NCBI GenBank assembly: GCA_050247155.1
Contig: JBFWUS010000003.1
Location: forward strand, 62,001 to 126,000
DNA: 64,000 nucleotides
Source of the DNA: Mesorhizobium_G sp050247155
GTDB taxonomy: Bacteria > Pseudomonadota > Alphaproteobacteria > Rhizobiales > Rhizobiaceae
Direction of reading: 5' to 3'
A model generated the notes under the pieces. The model searched no databases, had not been told where the DNA came from, and saw only the letters and a list, made by a program, of their open reading frames with translations. Position numbers and translations under genes: made by a program. Below, in pieces: positions 1 to 9,067 of the stretch (positions are counted from its first letter, which is position 1; each line of letters starts with the position of its first letter).

Positions 1-2
1 AG

Positions 3-1109
3 AACTTGGCGAAATTGACTGGCTCGACGAAGGCGCAGAAACTCAACGACAACAACTCTACCGACAATGCCCGATCTACTGAGGAACCGACCGAGGCCGC
101 CGAACCCGCGGTCGTGTTGGAGGCAAGCGATCAGCCGGTAGAGACCCAGGAAAAAGACGTCTTGCCAGAACCGGTCGCACCCATGTCTGATGCCGACAAT
201 CCGCCCGCTGACGTTTCCCCTGCGCGGAAGGTTTTCGATACTGCCGCCTTCGCGGATGTGGGATCGGCTTTCGGCCGCGATCTGAAAGCAAGTGTCGATG
301 CGTTCGAGACTGCTGGCCGCAAATGGATGCAACTCGCCGATCAATTGCTGGACGCGCGCGTTGAACTCGATCGCCTTAAATCCGTCGAGGTCGAGCATGA
401 TCGCCTGGCAAAACTCTATGCCGGCGAGAAGGCCATGACCGCGAAGCTCGAATCCGATCTGCGCGACGCGACCTCCAGGCATGCGGAAGCAGCCGAGCGT
501 GCGACAAAGTTCGAAGAGATTTGCGAAACCATCAAGGAACGAGCCTTCGAAATCCACACCGCGCTCCAGCAGACGCGGACCAATGAACAGAAGCTTCAGG
601 GCGACCTGACGGCCGCTCAGTCCGAGTTGACGGAGCTGCGGCGCAACGCGCAGGAGGAGGCCGCAGCGCGGCTCAGCGCGGAAGACCAGGTCGCCAAGCT
701 CCGCACCAACCTCGCGAAACTTGAGGCGGATGACGCGGCTACTCGTGAACGGGTGGCCAAGCTCGTCGAGGACAACAAGGCGATGGCTGGCCAGGTGCCT
801 CAATTGCTTGCCGACCGCGACAACTGGCAGAAGCAGTTTTCTGCTTCGGAGCGCGAGAATACGCGCATGCAGTCCCAGCGCACGATCTCAAACGAGCGCA
901 TCGCCGACCTGGAAAGCGAGATCAAGACGCTCCGCGGCGACCTTGCCTCGCTGACCTCCGCTCACGCGGCGGCCATGACGAAGGTCTCGGCGCTGGAGCC
1001 GGAATCCGATCCAATAGAGGACGATCTTGATCTGGCGGCTTCACTGGACCGCGCGTTTTCATCCGACGAAGACAACGATTTTCAGCCGATCCGCAAGACA
1101 GCGGGTTGA
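3..1109 (+). CDS. Coiled-coil hypothetical protein (5' end uncertain)
   Basis: I do not recognise this protein. The frame is open to the left edge of the window, so the true start may lie outside; the TTG at 6 is the first start-like codon and would give 367 residues. Residues 1 to about 75 are rich in Pro, Glu, Asp and Ala and look disordered. Residues about 85 to 330 are strongly charged with regular Leu/Ala spacing and read as a long coiled coil. The tail is acidic. No signal peptide or membrane span is visible, so a cytoplasmic structural or scaffold role is possible, but that is only a guess. The next gene on this strand begins 122 bases downstream. Confidence 0.7.
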   Translation, partial: NLAKLTGSTKAQKLNDNNSTDNARSTEEPTEAAEPAVVLEASDQPVETQEKDVLPEPVAPMSDADNPPADVSPARKVFDTAAFADVGSAFGRDLKASVDAFETAGRKWMQLADQLLDARVELDRLKSVEVEHDRLAKLYAGEKAMTAKLESDLRDATSRHAEAAERATKFEEICETIKERAFEIHTALQQTRTNEQKLQGDLTAAQSELTELRRNAQEEAAARLSAEDQVAKLRTNLAKLEADDAATRERVAKLVEDNKAMAGQVPQLLADRDNWQKQFSASERENTRMQSQRTISNERIADLESEIKTLRGDLASLTSAHAAAMTKVSALEPESDPIEDDLDLAASLDRAFSSDEDNDFQPIRKTAG

Positions 1110-1231
1110 GGCGGCTGGTCGAGGCAGGCTTCCGATGGCCTAACGTTTTTTTGTCTGACGAGGCATGGCGTTTTCAGCGCCGGCCCCTACAGTGGGCGCA
1201 TCTCTGTTCCAGAGTTCGGGAGGATATCACC

Positions 1232-2353
1232 ATGAAAATCAAAACCTTGTTGCAGGCAGCCTTGCTGAGCAGCGCGCTCGGCGTACCGGCGGCATTCGCG
1301 CAGGACATCAGCATCGCTGTGGTCGGGCCGATGACCGGTCAGCTCGCCAATATCGGTGACCAGTTCAAGCAGGGCGCGAACGCCGCCGCTGCCGCGATCA
1401 ACGAAAAGGGCGGTGTAGCCGGCCGCAAGATCAACATCGTCATCGAAGACGACGTTTGCGATCCGAAGCAGGCCGTTTCGGTGGCGAACCGCATTGCCGG
1501 CGAAGGCATCAAGTTCGTCGATGGCCACGCCTGTTCCGGTTCGAGCATCCCGGCTTCGGCGGTCTATGCCGAGAACGGCATCTTGATGATGACGCCGGCC
1601 TCGTCCAATCCTGAGCTGACCGACGCTGCTGCTGAAAAAGGCTGGCCGACGATCATGCGGCTCTACACCCGCGATGACGGGCAGGGCGCTTTCATCGGCC
1701 CGTGGATCGCAAAGAAGTTCGCCGGCAAAAAGGTTGCCGTGCTGCACGACAAGAGCGCCTATGGTCAGGGTGTCGCCGACGTGGTCAAGGCCAAGATGAA
1801 CGAAGGCGGCCTCACCGAAGTCTTCTACGACGCCATCAACGCCGGCGAGAAGGACTACAATGCCCTTGTCACCAAGCTGAAGGAGCTCGGCGTCGAAGTG
1901 CTCTATTTCGGCGGCTATCACCCCGAGGCGGGCCTCATCCTGCGCCAGGCTGGCGAACAAGGCTACAAGTTCCAGCTCATCATGCCGGACTCGATCGCCT
2001 CGCCGGAGTTCTGGCAGGTCGCCGGTCCGGCTGGCGAAGGCACGATGTTTGTCTTCCCGGCCGATCCGCAGGCTCGCCCGGAAGCCAAGGAAGCCGCTGA
2101 AAAGATCAAGGCCGGCGGCTTTTCGCCGGAAGGCTTCACCCTCTTCTCCTACGCCGTGGTGCAGGCGATCGCACAGGGCGTGGAGCGCGCCGGCTCGGAT
2201 GACCCTGCCGCCGTCGTCGCCGCGCTGAAGGACGGCAAGCCGGTCAGCACCGTCGTCGGCGATGTCGTCTTCGATGAAAAGGGCGACATGAAGGATCCGA
2301 AGTACGACATCAACCAGTGGCACGACGGCAAGTACGCACCGATCGCTCAATAG
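1232..2353 (+). CDS. Branched-chain amino acid ABC transporter substrate-binding protein
   Basis: Periplasmic binding protein of the LivJ/LivK type (Peripla_BP_6 fold), which captures Leu/Ile/Val or related amino acids for an ABC importer. The protein is 373 residues, normal for the family. A Sec signal peptide covers residues 1 to about 23, ending in the cleavage motif AAFAQD. The mature protein begins ISIAVVGPMTGQLA, the usual first strand and ligand loop. I chose the ATG at 1232 because it follows GGGAGGAT at the right distance and starts the signal peptide; the frame extends upstream but without signal-like sequence. No permease or ATPase gene is adjacent, so this is a solitary binding protein. 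It lies close to leucine degradation genes (mccA, convergent), which fits but does not prove leucine as ligand. Confidence 0.93.
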   Translation: MKIKTLLQAALLSSALGVPAAFAQDISIAVVGPMTGQLANIGDQFKQGANAAAAAINEKGGVAGRKINIVIEDDVCDPKQAVSVANRIAGEGIKFVDGHACSGSSIPASAVYAENGILMMTPASSNPELTDAAAEKGWPTIMRLYTRDDGQGAFIGPWIAKKFAGKKVAVLHDKSAYGQGVADVVKAKMNEGGLTEVFYDAINAGEKDYNALVTKLKELGVEVLYFGGYHPEAGLILRQAGEQGYKFQLIMPDSIASPEFWQVAGPAGEGTMFVFPADPQARPEAKEAAEKIKAGGFSPEGFTLFSYAVVQAIAQGVERAGSDDPAAVVAALKDGKPVSTVVGDVVFDEKGDMKDPKYDINQWHDGKYAPIAQ

Positions 2354-2378
2354 GTGGATGAAATTCTCTGAGACCCGG

Positions 2379-2407
2379 ATGGCCACGCCGAGCGCGTGGC
2401 CATTTTT
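2379..2407 (+). terminator. Rho-independent terminator after the binding protein gene
   Basis: A perfect 10-bp stem (ATGGCCACGC / GCGTGGCCAT) with a 5-base loop is followed by a run of T. It lies 25 bases after the stop of the binding protein gene and before the convergent end of mccA, so it likely ends the plus-strand transcript. Confidence 0.85.
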
Positions 2408-2428
2408 CTTTGGGCGAAGGCGTGGAAG

Positions 2429-4399
2429 TTATGGCGCTTCTTCCACGAACTTCACCAGCACGGTGCCGTCCGTGACTTGCGCGCCTTGGCTGACGATCTC
2501 GTCGATGACGCCGTCATGCGAGGCGGCGATGGTGTGCTCCATCTTCATCGCCTCGAGAATGAGCAACGGCTGGCCCTTCTTCACCGCCTCGCCCTTGCCG
2601 GCCATCACCACTTTGGCGAGGCCGGGCATCGGCGCGCGCATGGACGATGCGCCGCCTTCCGCTTCGGCTGCCAGCGCGAACGGGTCGGACACGGTGAAGT
2701 TGAGCGCCTGGCCGCGATCGAACACGGTGACGTGGCTCGGCCAGCGGGCAAAACGGCTGCCGAAGCTGGGATGCTGCGGGGCGGTGTATTCGTGTACCTG
2801 GTCGCTGTTGGCAAGCAGCACGGCATAACGCCCGTTTTCGCGCGACGAGACCCGCGCCGTAATTTGGCTGTCGCCATGGCCGATCGTCACCGAGCGCGCC
2901 AGTGGGTGGTAGTGCGCGTAGCCAGCAAAACTGCTCCAGGGATCGTCGGACGCCGCAGCCTCGCCGACCCCGGATGCCACCAGCGCTGCCCGCCCGATCG
3001 TTTCGGCCGTTGCGGCATGCGGCGTTGTCAGAGCATCTTGTTTGCGGCCGATCAGGCCGGTGTCGACATCGCCGGAGGCGAAATCTTCATCTCGGCCAAG
3101 CGCCGCCAGGAACGCCGCGTTGGTGATCGAGCCGGCGATCTCGGTTTCCTCGACCGCATCGACCAGTGCATCGAGAGCCGCCTTCCGGTCGCCGGCATGG
3201 ACAACGATCTTCGCGATCATCGGATCGTAATAGGGCGAGATCGCATCGCCGGCACGCACGCCGGTCTCGATACGCATTGCCGATCCCGCCGGCGCCTGCG
3301 TTGGAAACTGCAAATGATGCAGCGTGCCGATGGCGGGCAGAAAACCCTTGGTCGCGTCCTCGGCATAAAGCCGCGCCTCGAAGGCGTGGCCGTTCAGCTT
3401 TATCTCGTCTTGCGTCTTCGGCAGTTTTTCGCCCGACGCAACGCGCAACTGCCATTCGACCAGATCGACGCTGGTGATCATCTCGGTGACCGGGTGCTCG
3501 ACCTGCAGCCGCGTGTTCATTTCCATGAACCAGAAGCGATCCGCCTTCAGGCCCTGCGAGGCATCGACGATGAACTCGATCGTGCCGGCGCCCGAATATT
3601 TGATCGCCTTGGCGGCCGTCACGGCAGCGCTCGTCATTGCCGCACGCATCGCCTCGGGCATGTCGGGGGCAGGGGCCTCCTCGATGACCTTTTGGTGGCG
3701 GCGCTGCGCCGAGCAGTCACGCTCGAACAGATGCACGGCGTTGCCGAAATTATCGCCGAACACCTGCACCTCGATGTGGCGCGGTTTCTCGACATATTTT
3801 TCGATTAGCACGGCGTCGTCGCCGAAAGCAGCCTTGGCCTCGCGCTTCGCCCCGGCGAGCGCCGCTTCGAACTCGTCCGGATCGTCGACGCGGCGCATGC
3901 CCTTGCCGCCGCCGCCGGCGCGCGCCTTGATCAGCACGGGATAGCCGATCTCCTTCGCCTTGCCGGCGAGAAGCACAATGCCCTGCTGGTCGCCATGATA
4001 GCCGGGCACGACCGGAACGCCGGCCTTTTCCATCAGGCGCTTGGCGGCGTCCTTCAGGCCCATGGCACGGATCGAATCTGCCGAAGGACCGATGAAAACG
4101 AGTCCCGCTTCAACGACTTGATCGACGAAGTTCGGATTTTCCGAGAGGAAGCCGTAACCCGGATGGATGGCTTGAGCGCCGGTCGCTTTCGCAGCCTCGA
4201 TAATGCGATCGGCGCGTAGATAGCTTTCCGCCACCGGCGGCGGGCCGATATGCACGGCCTCGTCGGCCATCGCGACGTGGAGCGACTTGGCGTCGGCGTC
4301 CGAATAGACGGCGACCGTGGCGACGCCCAGCCGCCGGGCGGTGCGAATGACCCGGCAGGCGATTTCGCCGCGATTGGCGATCAGGATTTTCTGGAACAT
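2429..4399 (-). CDS. mccA: Methylcrotonyl-CoA carboxylase, biotin-carrying alpha subunit
   Basis: Acyl-CoA carboxylase alpha subunit, 656 residues. Biotin carboxylase domains fill residues 1 to about 450 (start FQKILIANRGEIACRV, ATP-grasp glycine loop GGGGKGMR near 165), and a biotinyl domain ends the protein with the motif EAMKMEH, biotinylated Lys about 619. Partnered with mccB at 12784-14391 and ivd at 19264-20424, it should carboxylate 3-methylcrotonyl-CoA in leucine breakdown. Propionyl- or geranyl-CoA carboxylase alpha subunits look similar; the nearby mccB and ivd decide the assignment. It starts 6 bases after the VOC gene stop and so is the last gene of a tight minus-strand operon. 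Its carboxyltransferase partner is unusually far away (8.4 kb). Confidence 0.9.
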   Translation of the reverse strand: MFQKILIANRGEIACRVIRTARRLGVATVAVYSDADAKSLHVAMADEAVHIGPPPVAESYLRADRIIEAAKATGAQAIHPGYGFLSENPNFVDQVVEAGLVFIGPSADSIRAMGLKDAAKRLMEKAGVPVVPGYHGDQQGIVLLAGKAKEIGYPVLIKARAGGGGKGMRRVDDPDEFEAALAGAKREAKAAFGDDAVLIEKYVEKPRHIEVQVFGDNFGNAVHLFERDCSAQRRHQKVIEEAPAPDMPEAMRAAMTSAAVTAAKAIKYSGAGTIEFIVDASQGLKADRFWFMEMNTRLQVEHPVTEMITSVDLVEWQLRVASGEKLPKTQDEIKLNGHAFEARLYAEDATKGFLPAIGTLHHLQFPTQAPAGSAMRIETGVRAGDAISPYYDPMIAKIVVHAGDRKAALDALVDAVEETEIAGSITNAAFLAALGRDEDFASGDVDTGLIGRKQDALTTPHAATAETIGRAALVASGVGEAAASDDPWSSFAGYAHYHPLARSVTIGHGDSQITARVSSRENGRYAVLLANSDQVHEYTAPQHPSFGSRFARWPSHVTVFDRGQALNFTVSDPFALAAEAEGGASSMRAPMPGLAKVVMAGKGEAVKKGQPLLILEAMKMEHTIAASHDGVIDEIVSQGAQVTDGTVLVKFVEEAP

Positions 4400-4405
4400 G
4401 CGGGC

Positions 4406-5167
4406 CTATTTCGTATTGCTGACCATGGAAAAATGCGCGCCTTGCGGGTCCATGCAATTGACCACCCATTGCCCGCCGGGCACCTCCATCGGCCCCATCG
4501 TGATCGTGCCGCCATTGTCTGTGCAGCGCTTGGCGGCCGCGTCGATGCCTTCGACGTTGAAATAGAAACCCCAATTGGCGACCGGCACGAAAGGCGGCTT
4601 GTTCATCATGCCGCCATTGTCGTTCCCGTCGACGGCATAGAGCTGATACGTGCCCATCTCGCCCATATCGACGGCCTGGCTCTTCGTCCAGCCATAGAGC
4701 TTGGAGTAAAAGTCGAAGGCAGCCTGCCAGTCTGTGCCCATATATTCACGCCAGCCGACCTGGCCGGGCGTCATCGGATCGGCCGGCGGCATGTCCGGCC
4801 CTTCCGGCTGAAGCAACATGTAGACCGCGCCCTGCGGATCGGCGACGACGCAAAAACTGCCGACGCCGGGGATCGGCGCCGGCGGACGATAGATTTGGCC
4901 ACCGGCATCCTTGACCGCATTGGTATCGCCGTCGATGTCGCTGGACTTGATGTACCCCATCCATGCGGGCGGCGCGCCCATCGCGGCTGCCTCAGGCGGG
5001 ATGGTCATCATACCGCCGACGCCGACGCCATTCGCCTCGACGACCAGGTAACGCATATCCTGGGCGGGGAATTCCTGCGTCGTCCAGCCGACGACTGCGG
5101 GATAGAATTTCTCCGCCGCGTCGAGGTCCGACGTCATCAGTTCGTACCAGAAAAAGGTCGTCGCCAT
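4406..5167 (-). CDS. VOC family (glyoxalase/bleomycin resistance-like) protein
   Basis: 253-residue protein made of two VOC (vicinal oxygen chelate) modules: residues about 5 to 120 and 135 to 250, each opening with an F(Y)W-E/Y-L-type strand followed by A-FY. The sequence TTFFWYELMTSDLDAAEKFY is typical of the two-domain VOC proteins often annotated as hydroxylase-like or glyoxalase-like. Metal ligands and substrate cannot be named from sequence alone. It sits directly before mccA (6-base gap), so the two are almost certainly co-transcribed. Whether it acts in leucine degradation, for example on a CoA-ester side product, is inference. Confidence 0.88.
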   Translation of the reverse strand: MATTFFWYELMTSDLDAAEKFYPAVVGWTTQEFPAQDMRYLVVEANGVGVGGMMTIPPEAAAMGAPPAWMGYIKSSDIDGDTNAVKDAGGQIYRPPAPIPGVGSFCVVADPQGAVYMLLQPEGPDMPPADPMTPGQVGWREYMGTDWQAAFDFYSKLYGWTKSQAVDMGEMGTYQLYAVDGNDNGGMMNKPPFVPVANWGFYFNVEGIDAAAKRCTDNGGTITMGPMEVPGGQWVVNCMDPQGAHFSMVSNTK

Positions 5168-5240
5168 GGCTTTCCTCCCGGATTTTTCCAGCCATCCTAG
5201 GCCGCTGGCCGTGACCGCGCAATGACGCTGCCATCATGTT

Positions 5241-5624
5241 CTACTGCGCCGCGATCACCTCGATCTCAAGCAGCCAGGCGTCATCGAAAATGCCGCAGAT
5301 GATGACCGACATGGCGGGCCTGAGATCGCCGAGATAAGCCTGCCGGGCGGCGCGGTTCGGCAGGGCGTATTGCCGGTCGGAGAGGAAGACGTTGACCTTG
5401 ACGATGTCGGCCTTGGTCATGCCGGCGGTGGCAAGCTGCGCGTCGATATTGGCCCAGACTTGAGCTGCCTGCGACGGAAAATCTGGCGGCACGCCGCCCG
5501 CCTTGTCGGCCGGGATCTGGCCGCTGACGAAGACCAGCCTCTTGTGATTTTCCAGCGCGACGACCTGTGAGTAACCGCCGAGCGGCAGCGGCACGTCGGG
5601 CGAGTTGAATTCCGTTCGTTTCAT
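5241..5624 (-). CDS. RidA (YjgF/YER057c/UK114) family protein
   Basis: 127-residue member of the RidA family, whose archetype hydrolyses reactive enamine/imine intermediates (2-aminoacrylate) made by PLP enzymes. Seen here: N-terminal GGYSQVV, the central FVSGQIPAD, and a C-terminal block with PAMSVIICGIFDDAWLLEIE, similar to the family signature but with the catalytic Arg region of true RidA (x-R-x-x) replaced by I-x-x, so it is more likely a Rid2-7 type protein than RidA itself. The start overlaps the stop of the macro-domain gene by four bases (ATGA), showing translational coupling. A 73-base gap leads to the VOC gene. Confidence 0.88.
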   Translation of the reverse strand: MKRTEFNSPDVPLPLGGYSQVVALENHKRLVFVSGQIPADKAGGVPPDFPSQAAQVWANIDAQLATAGMTKADIVKVNVFLSDRQYALPNRAARQAYLGDLRPAMSVIICGIFDDAWLLEIEVIAAQ

Positions 5625-6136
5625 GTGAGCCTGTCCAGTTCCTTTCGATGGAGTTCGGCGCTTTCGGCCGAGAAGCAGCAGAAGACCACCTCTTTCGGCA
5701 GCGGCGATCGGGCAAGGAAATCGGCGACGGTCTTCACGGCGATTGTTGCCGCCTCATCTGCCGGAAACCGATAAATGCCGGTGGAGATCGCTGGAAAGGC
5801 GATCGTTTCCAGCTTGCGTTCGGCCGCAATATCCAGCGAACGGCGGTAGCAGGAGGCGAGCAGGTCGCGCTCGCTGTTGCCGCCGCCATTCCACACCGGC
5901 CCAACCGTGTGGATGACGAATTTCGCTGGCAAGCGATAGCCCTTGGTGATCTTGGCGTCGCCGGTCTTGCAGCCGTTGAGCATCCGGCATTCCATCACGA
6001 GCTCGGGTCCGGCCGCGCGATGGATCGCGCCATCCACCCCACCGCCGCCGAGCAGCGAGGTGTTGGCGGCATTGACGATGGCGTCGACGACCAGCTTCGT
6101 GATGTCGCCTTGGTGAACGGAAAGCCGTTCCCTCAC
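5621..6136 (-). CDS. Macro domain protein (O-acetyl-ADP-ribose deacetylase type)
   Basis: 171-residue single macro domain of the YmdB/MacroD class, which binds ADP-ribose and typically deacetylates O-acetyl-ADP-ribose or removes ADP-ribose from acidic residues. The fingerprint is clear: QGDITKL near residue 9, DAIVNAANTSLLGGGGVDGA (the ADP-ribose loop), and later FPAISTGIYRFP (phosphate loop). The start is a GTG at 6136 overlapping the DUF1993 stop by four bases, and its own stop overlaps the RidA start, so it is embedded in a translationally coupled operon. Confidence 0.93.
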   Translation of the reverse strand: MRERLSVHQGDITKLVVDAIVNAANTSLLGGGGVDGAIHRAAGPELVMECRMLNGCKTGDAKITKGYRLPAKFVIHTVGPVWNGGGNSERDLLASCYRRSLDIAAERKLETIAFPAISTGIYRFPADEAATIAVKTVADFLARSPLPKEVVFCCFSAESAELHRKELDRLT

Positions 6137-6645
6137 ACATTGCCTCCGGCGATGAAGTCGATCTTGCCCAGCGGCACGCCCTTGTGGCGCAGGATCGCAT
6201 AGGCGGTCGTGGCGTGGAAATAGAAGTTCGGCAGCGCGAACTTTTGGACATAGTCGCGCGCGGTGAAGGTGAGGCTGCGCGGGCCGAATTTCAGCACCAC
6301 CTCATTGTCTTCCTTGCCGTCGAAAGCGTCGGCGGGCACGGTTTCCAAAAAGTCGATGGTCGCCTTGATGCGCGCCTGCAGCTCGTCGAATGTCTGTTCG
6401 GTGTCGGCCATTGAGGGAGCCGTCAGGCCGCCGACCCGCGCCGCGACGAACTTCGCCGTGTCCGAGGCGCGCTGCACCTGCGCGGTGAGCGGATGCATGT
6501 CGGCGATCAACCGCGCGCCAATGAAATCTTCATGCGGAATGCCCTTTTCGTCTGCATAAGCGCGTGCCTTGTCGAGATGGAACGACATGTTGCGCAGTGC
6601 CCGGATGAAGGGTGGGATGCTGACATCATAAAGCGAAAGGGGCAT
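6133..6645 (-). CDS. DUF1993 family protein
   Basis: 170 residues, matching the length and pattern of DUF1993 proteins: N-terminal SLYDVSIPPFIRALRNMS, a central DMHPLTAQVQRASD, and the C-terminal NFYFHATTAYAILRHKGV block. The family is helical and related in fold to the DinB-like four-helix bundle; no enzymatic function is established. It begins the coupled run DUF1993, macro, RidA, VOC, mccA. The start is the ATG at 6645. Cytoplasmic; no signal peptide. Confidence 0.88.
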   Translation of the reverse strand: MPLSLYDVSIPPFIRALRNMSFHLDKARAYADEKGIPHEDFIGARLIADMHPLTAQVQRASDTAKFVAARVGGLTAPSMADTEQTFDELQARIKATIDFLETVPADAFDGKEDNEVVLKFGPRSLTFTARDYVQKFALPNFYFHATTAYAILRHKGVPLGKIDFIAGGNV

Positions 6646-6741
6646 TGAGAAAATCCGCAGGTTGGTGGGACGCCGGATGTGGGCTTGCCAGCCCGGGACG
6701 TCAATGCCGGCGACGGCGCTGTCAGCGAATTTCAGGCCGCG

Positions 6742-7374
6742 TTAAGCCAGGCCGGACGCCGCCAGGATTTCCGCGCCCGGCGTCACGTGTCCATGCGGGC
6801 CGAGATAGTGCGGGTAGATCGCCTTGTAGCCAAGCATCGTGGCGATTGGCGCGAGCAGCGTGGTCATCACCGACTGGACCCAGGCGGGCGGATGCGTGAA
6901 GGCGACCACATCGGCGAATTCGCGCGCGATGAGCACGCCTTGCAGTGGGTTGGGCCGCCCCTTCCTGTCGACCTTGCCGTCATTGGCCAGACCGAACAGC
7001 GTGCCGATCATCTGTTCGAAGCGGTCGCCGCGATCGCGCGGCGTGCCGGGTGCGGCGTCGATCTCGATCAGGATATGCGCATCCTCGTTCGGACTGGCGT
7101 TCCACCAGTCATGCGGCACGGTGGGCTGGGCGGTCACCGACTGGCCGGGCGTCAGCGTCATCGTCTTGCCGGCGATCTTGGCCTCCAGCCGGCCTTTCAC
7201 CAGCGTGAATTTTTCGACGATCGTCGGATGCGTGTGTTCGCCTACCACCGCGCCGCCGGGCCTCAGCGTGAGGTAGACGACCGCCGGCCCGTCGCCGCGA
7301 TCCTCCGAGCCGCGCAGCACCAGCGCGTGTTCGCCGGTGACCTTGTTTTCGTAGACGTCGCCGCAGCGGGACAT
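6742..7374 (-). CDS. Cupin domain protein
   Basis: A cupin (double-stranded beta-helix) covers residues about 25 to 115: GGAVVGEHTHPTIVEKFTLV carries the HxH...E metal-binding motif 1, and VPHDWWNAS the His of motif 2, so metal binding is likely. The C-terminal 90 residues are helical and hydrophobic (WVQSVMTTLLAPIATMLGYK) and may touch a membrane. I prefer the ATG at 7374 (210 residues); 13 more codons are open upstream. It is on the strand of the downstream repair-type operon, 96 bases before DUF1993. Substrate unknown. Confidence 0.82.
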   Translation of the reverse strand: MSRCGDVYENKVTGEHALVLRGSEDRGDGPAVVYLTLRPGGAVVGEHTHPTIVEKFTLVKGRLEAKIAGKTMTLTPGQSVTAQPTVPHDWWNASPNEDAHILIEIDAAPGTPRDRGDRFEQMIGTLFGLANDGKVDRKGRPNPLQGVLIAREFADVVAFTHPPAWVQSVMTTLLAPIATMLGYKAIYPHYLGPHGHVTPGAEILAASGLA

Positions 7375-7426
7375 GGAAGCGCCTGTAGGGGTTGTGTCGG
7401 GATACATTAGCACAGTCTCAAGCGGC

Positions 7427-7750
7427 TCACCCGGGGCAATTCACCTGCGTCGCCCATTGCGCCTTGACCCAGCCGCTGATGGTGCGTGTGCCGTCCTGAT
7501 AGATGACCGGGCACCAGCGGTTCTCCCACGGCACGCTGGTCGGCGTGCATTCGCCGTCGAGCTGCATCAGGCCGGAGGCCTTCGCCGGCAGGCGGTCGAG
7601 CACCCGCGCCTTGGCCGATGCGCGCGAGCGGATGTAGAGATAATTGTCGGCCGGCACGTTGGTCACCTCGAGGCACTGACCGTCGGCAAAGGCGGGTGCT
7701 GCCTGTGCCAGCAGAGCCAGAGCAAGAACGAACAGCGCGATGCGGACCAT
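7427..7750 (-). CDS. Secreted SH3-like domain protein
   Basis: 107 residues with a Sec signal peptide (residues 1 to about 22, cut after AFA). The mature part has an SH3b-like pattern: YLYIRSRASAKARVLDRLP in the middle and a C-terminal GWVKAQW, with four Cys that may form two disulfides in the periplasm. Bacterial SH3 domains often bind peptidoglycan or peptides; no catalytic site is visible. It shares strand with the cupin and desaturase genes. Confidence 0.78.
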   Translation of the reverse strand: MVRIALFVLALALLAQAAPAFADGQCLEVTNVPADNYLYIRSRASAKARVLDRLPAKASGLMQLDGECTPTSVPWENRWCPVIYQDGTRTISGWVKAQWATQVNCPG

Positions 7751-7828
7751 GGTCTCCTCCCTCGATCCGAGGTGAGGATAGCGAAGTTGAGCGGGTTCGT
7801 CTCGCGTCCGATTTGCGGAAAGGGCGGG

Positions 7829-8857
7829 CTAGGCGGCGACCTGTCGGAACGACACCAGACGCTGTTTTCGTTCGTCCCAAAGCACGAGTTTGACGGCGCG
7901 AAAACTGTCCATGATCGTGATGCGGCCGATGTCGGCTAGTTCGGGGTGATCGCGCAGCACCTCCGGCAGCCGGTAGAACGGCACCCGGCTGGACAGATGA
8001 TGCACATGATGGATGCCGATATTGCCGGTGAGCCACTGGAGGAATTTCGGCAGCTCGTAGTTCGAAGCGCCGTGCAGCGCCGACCGCTGGAAATCCCAGC
8101 TCGACGTGTCGGCCCAATGGGTGTCCTCGAACTGGTGCTGCACATAGAACAGCCAGATGCCGGCCGCTCCCGCCAGAACGACGATGGGCAGATGCACCAG
8201 CAGGAACGGCATGATGCCAGTCACAAAGATCATCGTCGCGAACAACGCCGCGATGGCGAGGTTGGTCAACATGGTGGAAAGCCAGGGCATGCCGGCGACC
8301 CGAAACGTTTCGAACGGCCAGCGGTGTTTCAGGATGAACAGGTAGACCGGGCCAATGCCGAACATCACCAGCGGGTGCCGGTAGAGCCGGTAGCTGAGAC
8401 GCTGCCAGCGCGACGCCGCTTGATATTCCGCGACGGTGAGTGTTGCGATGTCGCCGACGCCGCGCTCGTCGAGATTACCGGCCGAGGCGTGATGCGTGGC
8501 GTGCGCGCCGCGCCAGTAGTCGTAGGGCGTCAGCGTCAGCACGCCAAGCGCCCGCCCGGTCCAGTCGTCCGCCTGGCGGATGGCGAAGAATGCGCCATGG
8601 CCGCAATCGTGCTGGATCATGAACAGGCGCAGCAGGAAGCCGGCGGCGGGGACGATCAGCACCAGGCCCCACCAGAAACCGTAACGCACCGAGACGACGG
8701 CCAGCACCCAGAGCGCCAGGAACGGCACCAGCGTGACGAAAAGTTCGAACGCGCTGCGGCGGCGGTCGGGCTGGCGATAGCGGTTGAGAATCTTGATCCA
8801 CGGCTTGTCGGCGATGTCGGGTCGGCCCGTCTCCGTCGGCTGCACGTGAATGGTCAT
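7829..8857 (-). CDS. Membrane fatty acid desaturase
   Basis: 342-residue integral membrane di-iron desaturase. The three histidine boxes are intact: HDCGH at residues 83-87, HATHH at 119-123 and HHVHH at 283-287, with paired hydrophobic spans around residues 40-75 and 180-235. This is the pattern of acyl-lipid (delta-9/delta-12 type) desaturases that insert a cis double bond in membrane lipid acyl chains using ferredoxin or another electron donor. Position specificity cannot be read. No electron carrier gene is adjacent. The start ATG at 8857 gives a normal soluble N-terminus of about 35 residues. Confidence 0.92.
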   Translation of the reverse strand: MTIHVQPTETGRPDIADKPWIKILNRYRQPDRRRSAFELFVTLVPFLALWVLAVVSVRYGFWWGLVLIVPAAGFLLRLFMIQHDCGHGAFFAIRQADDWTGRALGVLTLTPYDYWRGAHATHHASAGNLDERGVGDIATLTVAEYQAASRWQRLSYRLYRHPLVMFGIGPVYLFILKHRWPFETFRVAGMPWLSTMLTNLAIAALFATMIFVTGIMPFLLVHLPIVVLAGAAGIWLFYVQHQFEDTHWADTSSWDFQRSALHGASNYELPKFLQWLTGNIGIHHVHHLSSRVPFYRLPEVLRDHPELADIGRITIMDSFRAVKLVLWDERKQRLVSFRQVAA

Positions 8858-9067
8858 GAAGAAAACTCCGGCGGCGGCACGGTTGAGCGTTCAAGCGGAA
8901 TCGTCTGGTGCCGCTGAGGTGCCGTCAGAGCCACCGCCACGCTTTGTCATGAGCCGGCGCAGTTGGCAATGGGGACGAAGAAGCGCCCGGAGTTATGCGC
9001 GCGAAAACGCTGCCGCCCAAGGCTTCGGGCAGCGGCAAATGCCTGAATTGGCCTGGTCGAACAGTCG

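Noticed and set aside
1187..2386. 399-residue minus-strand frame over the binding protein gene
   Set aside because: Antisense of a clear periplasmic binding protein with its own signal peptide and terminator.
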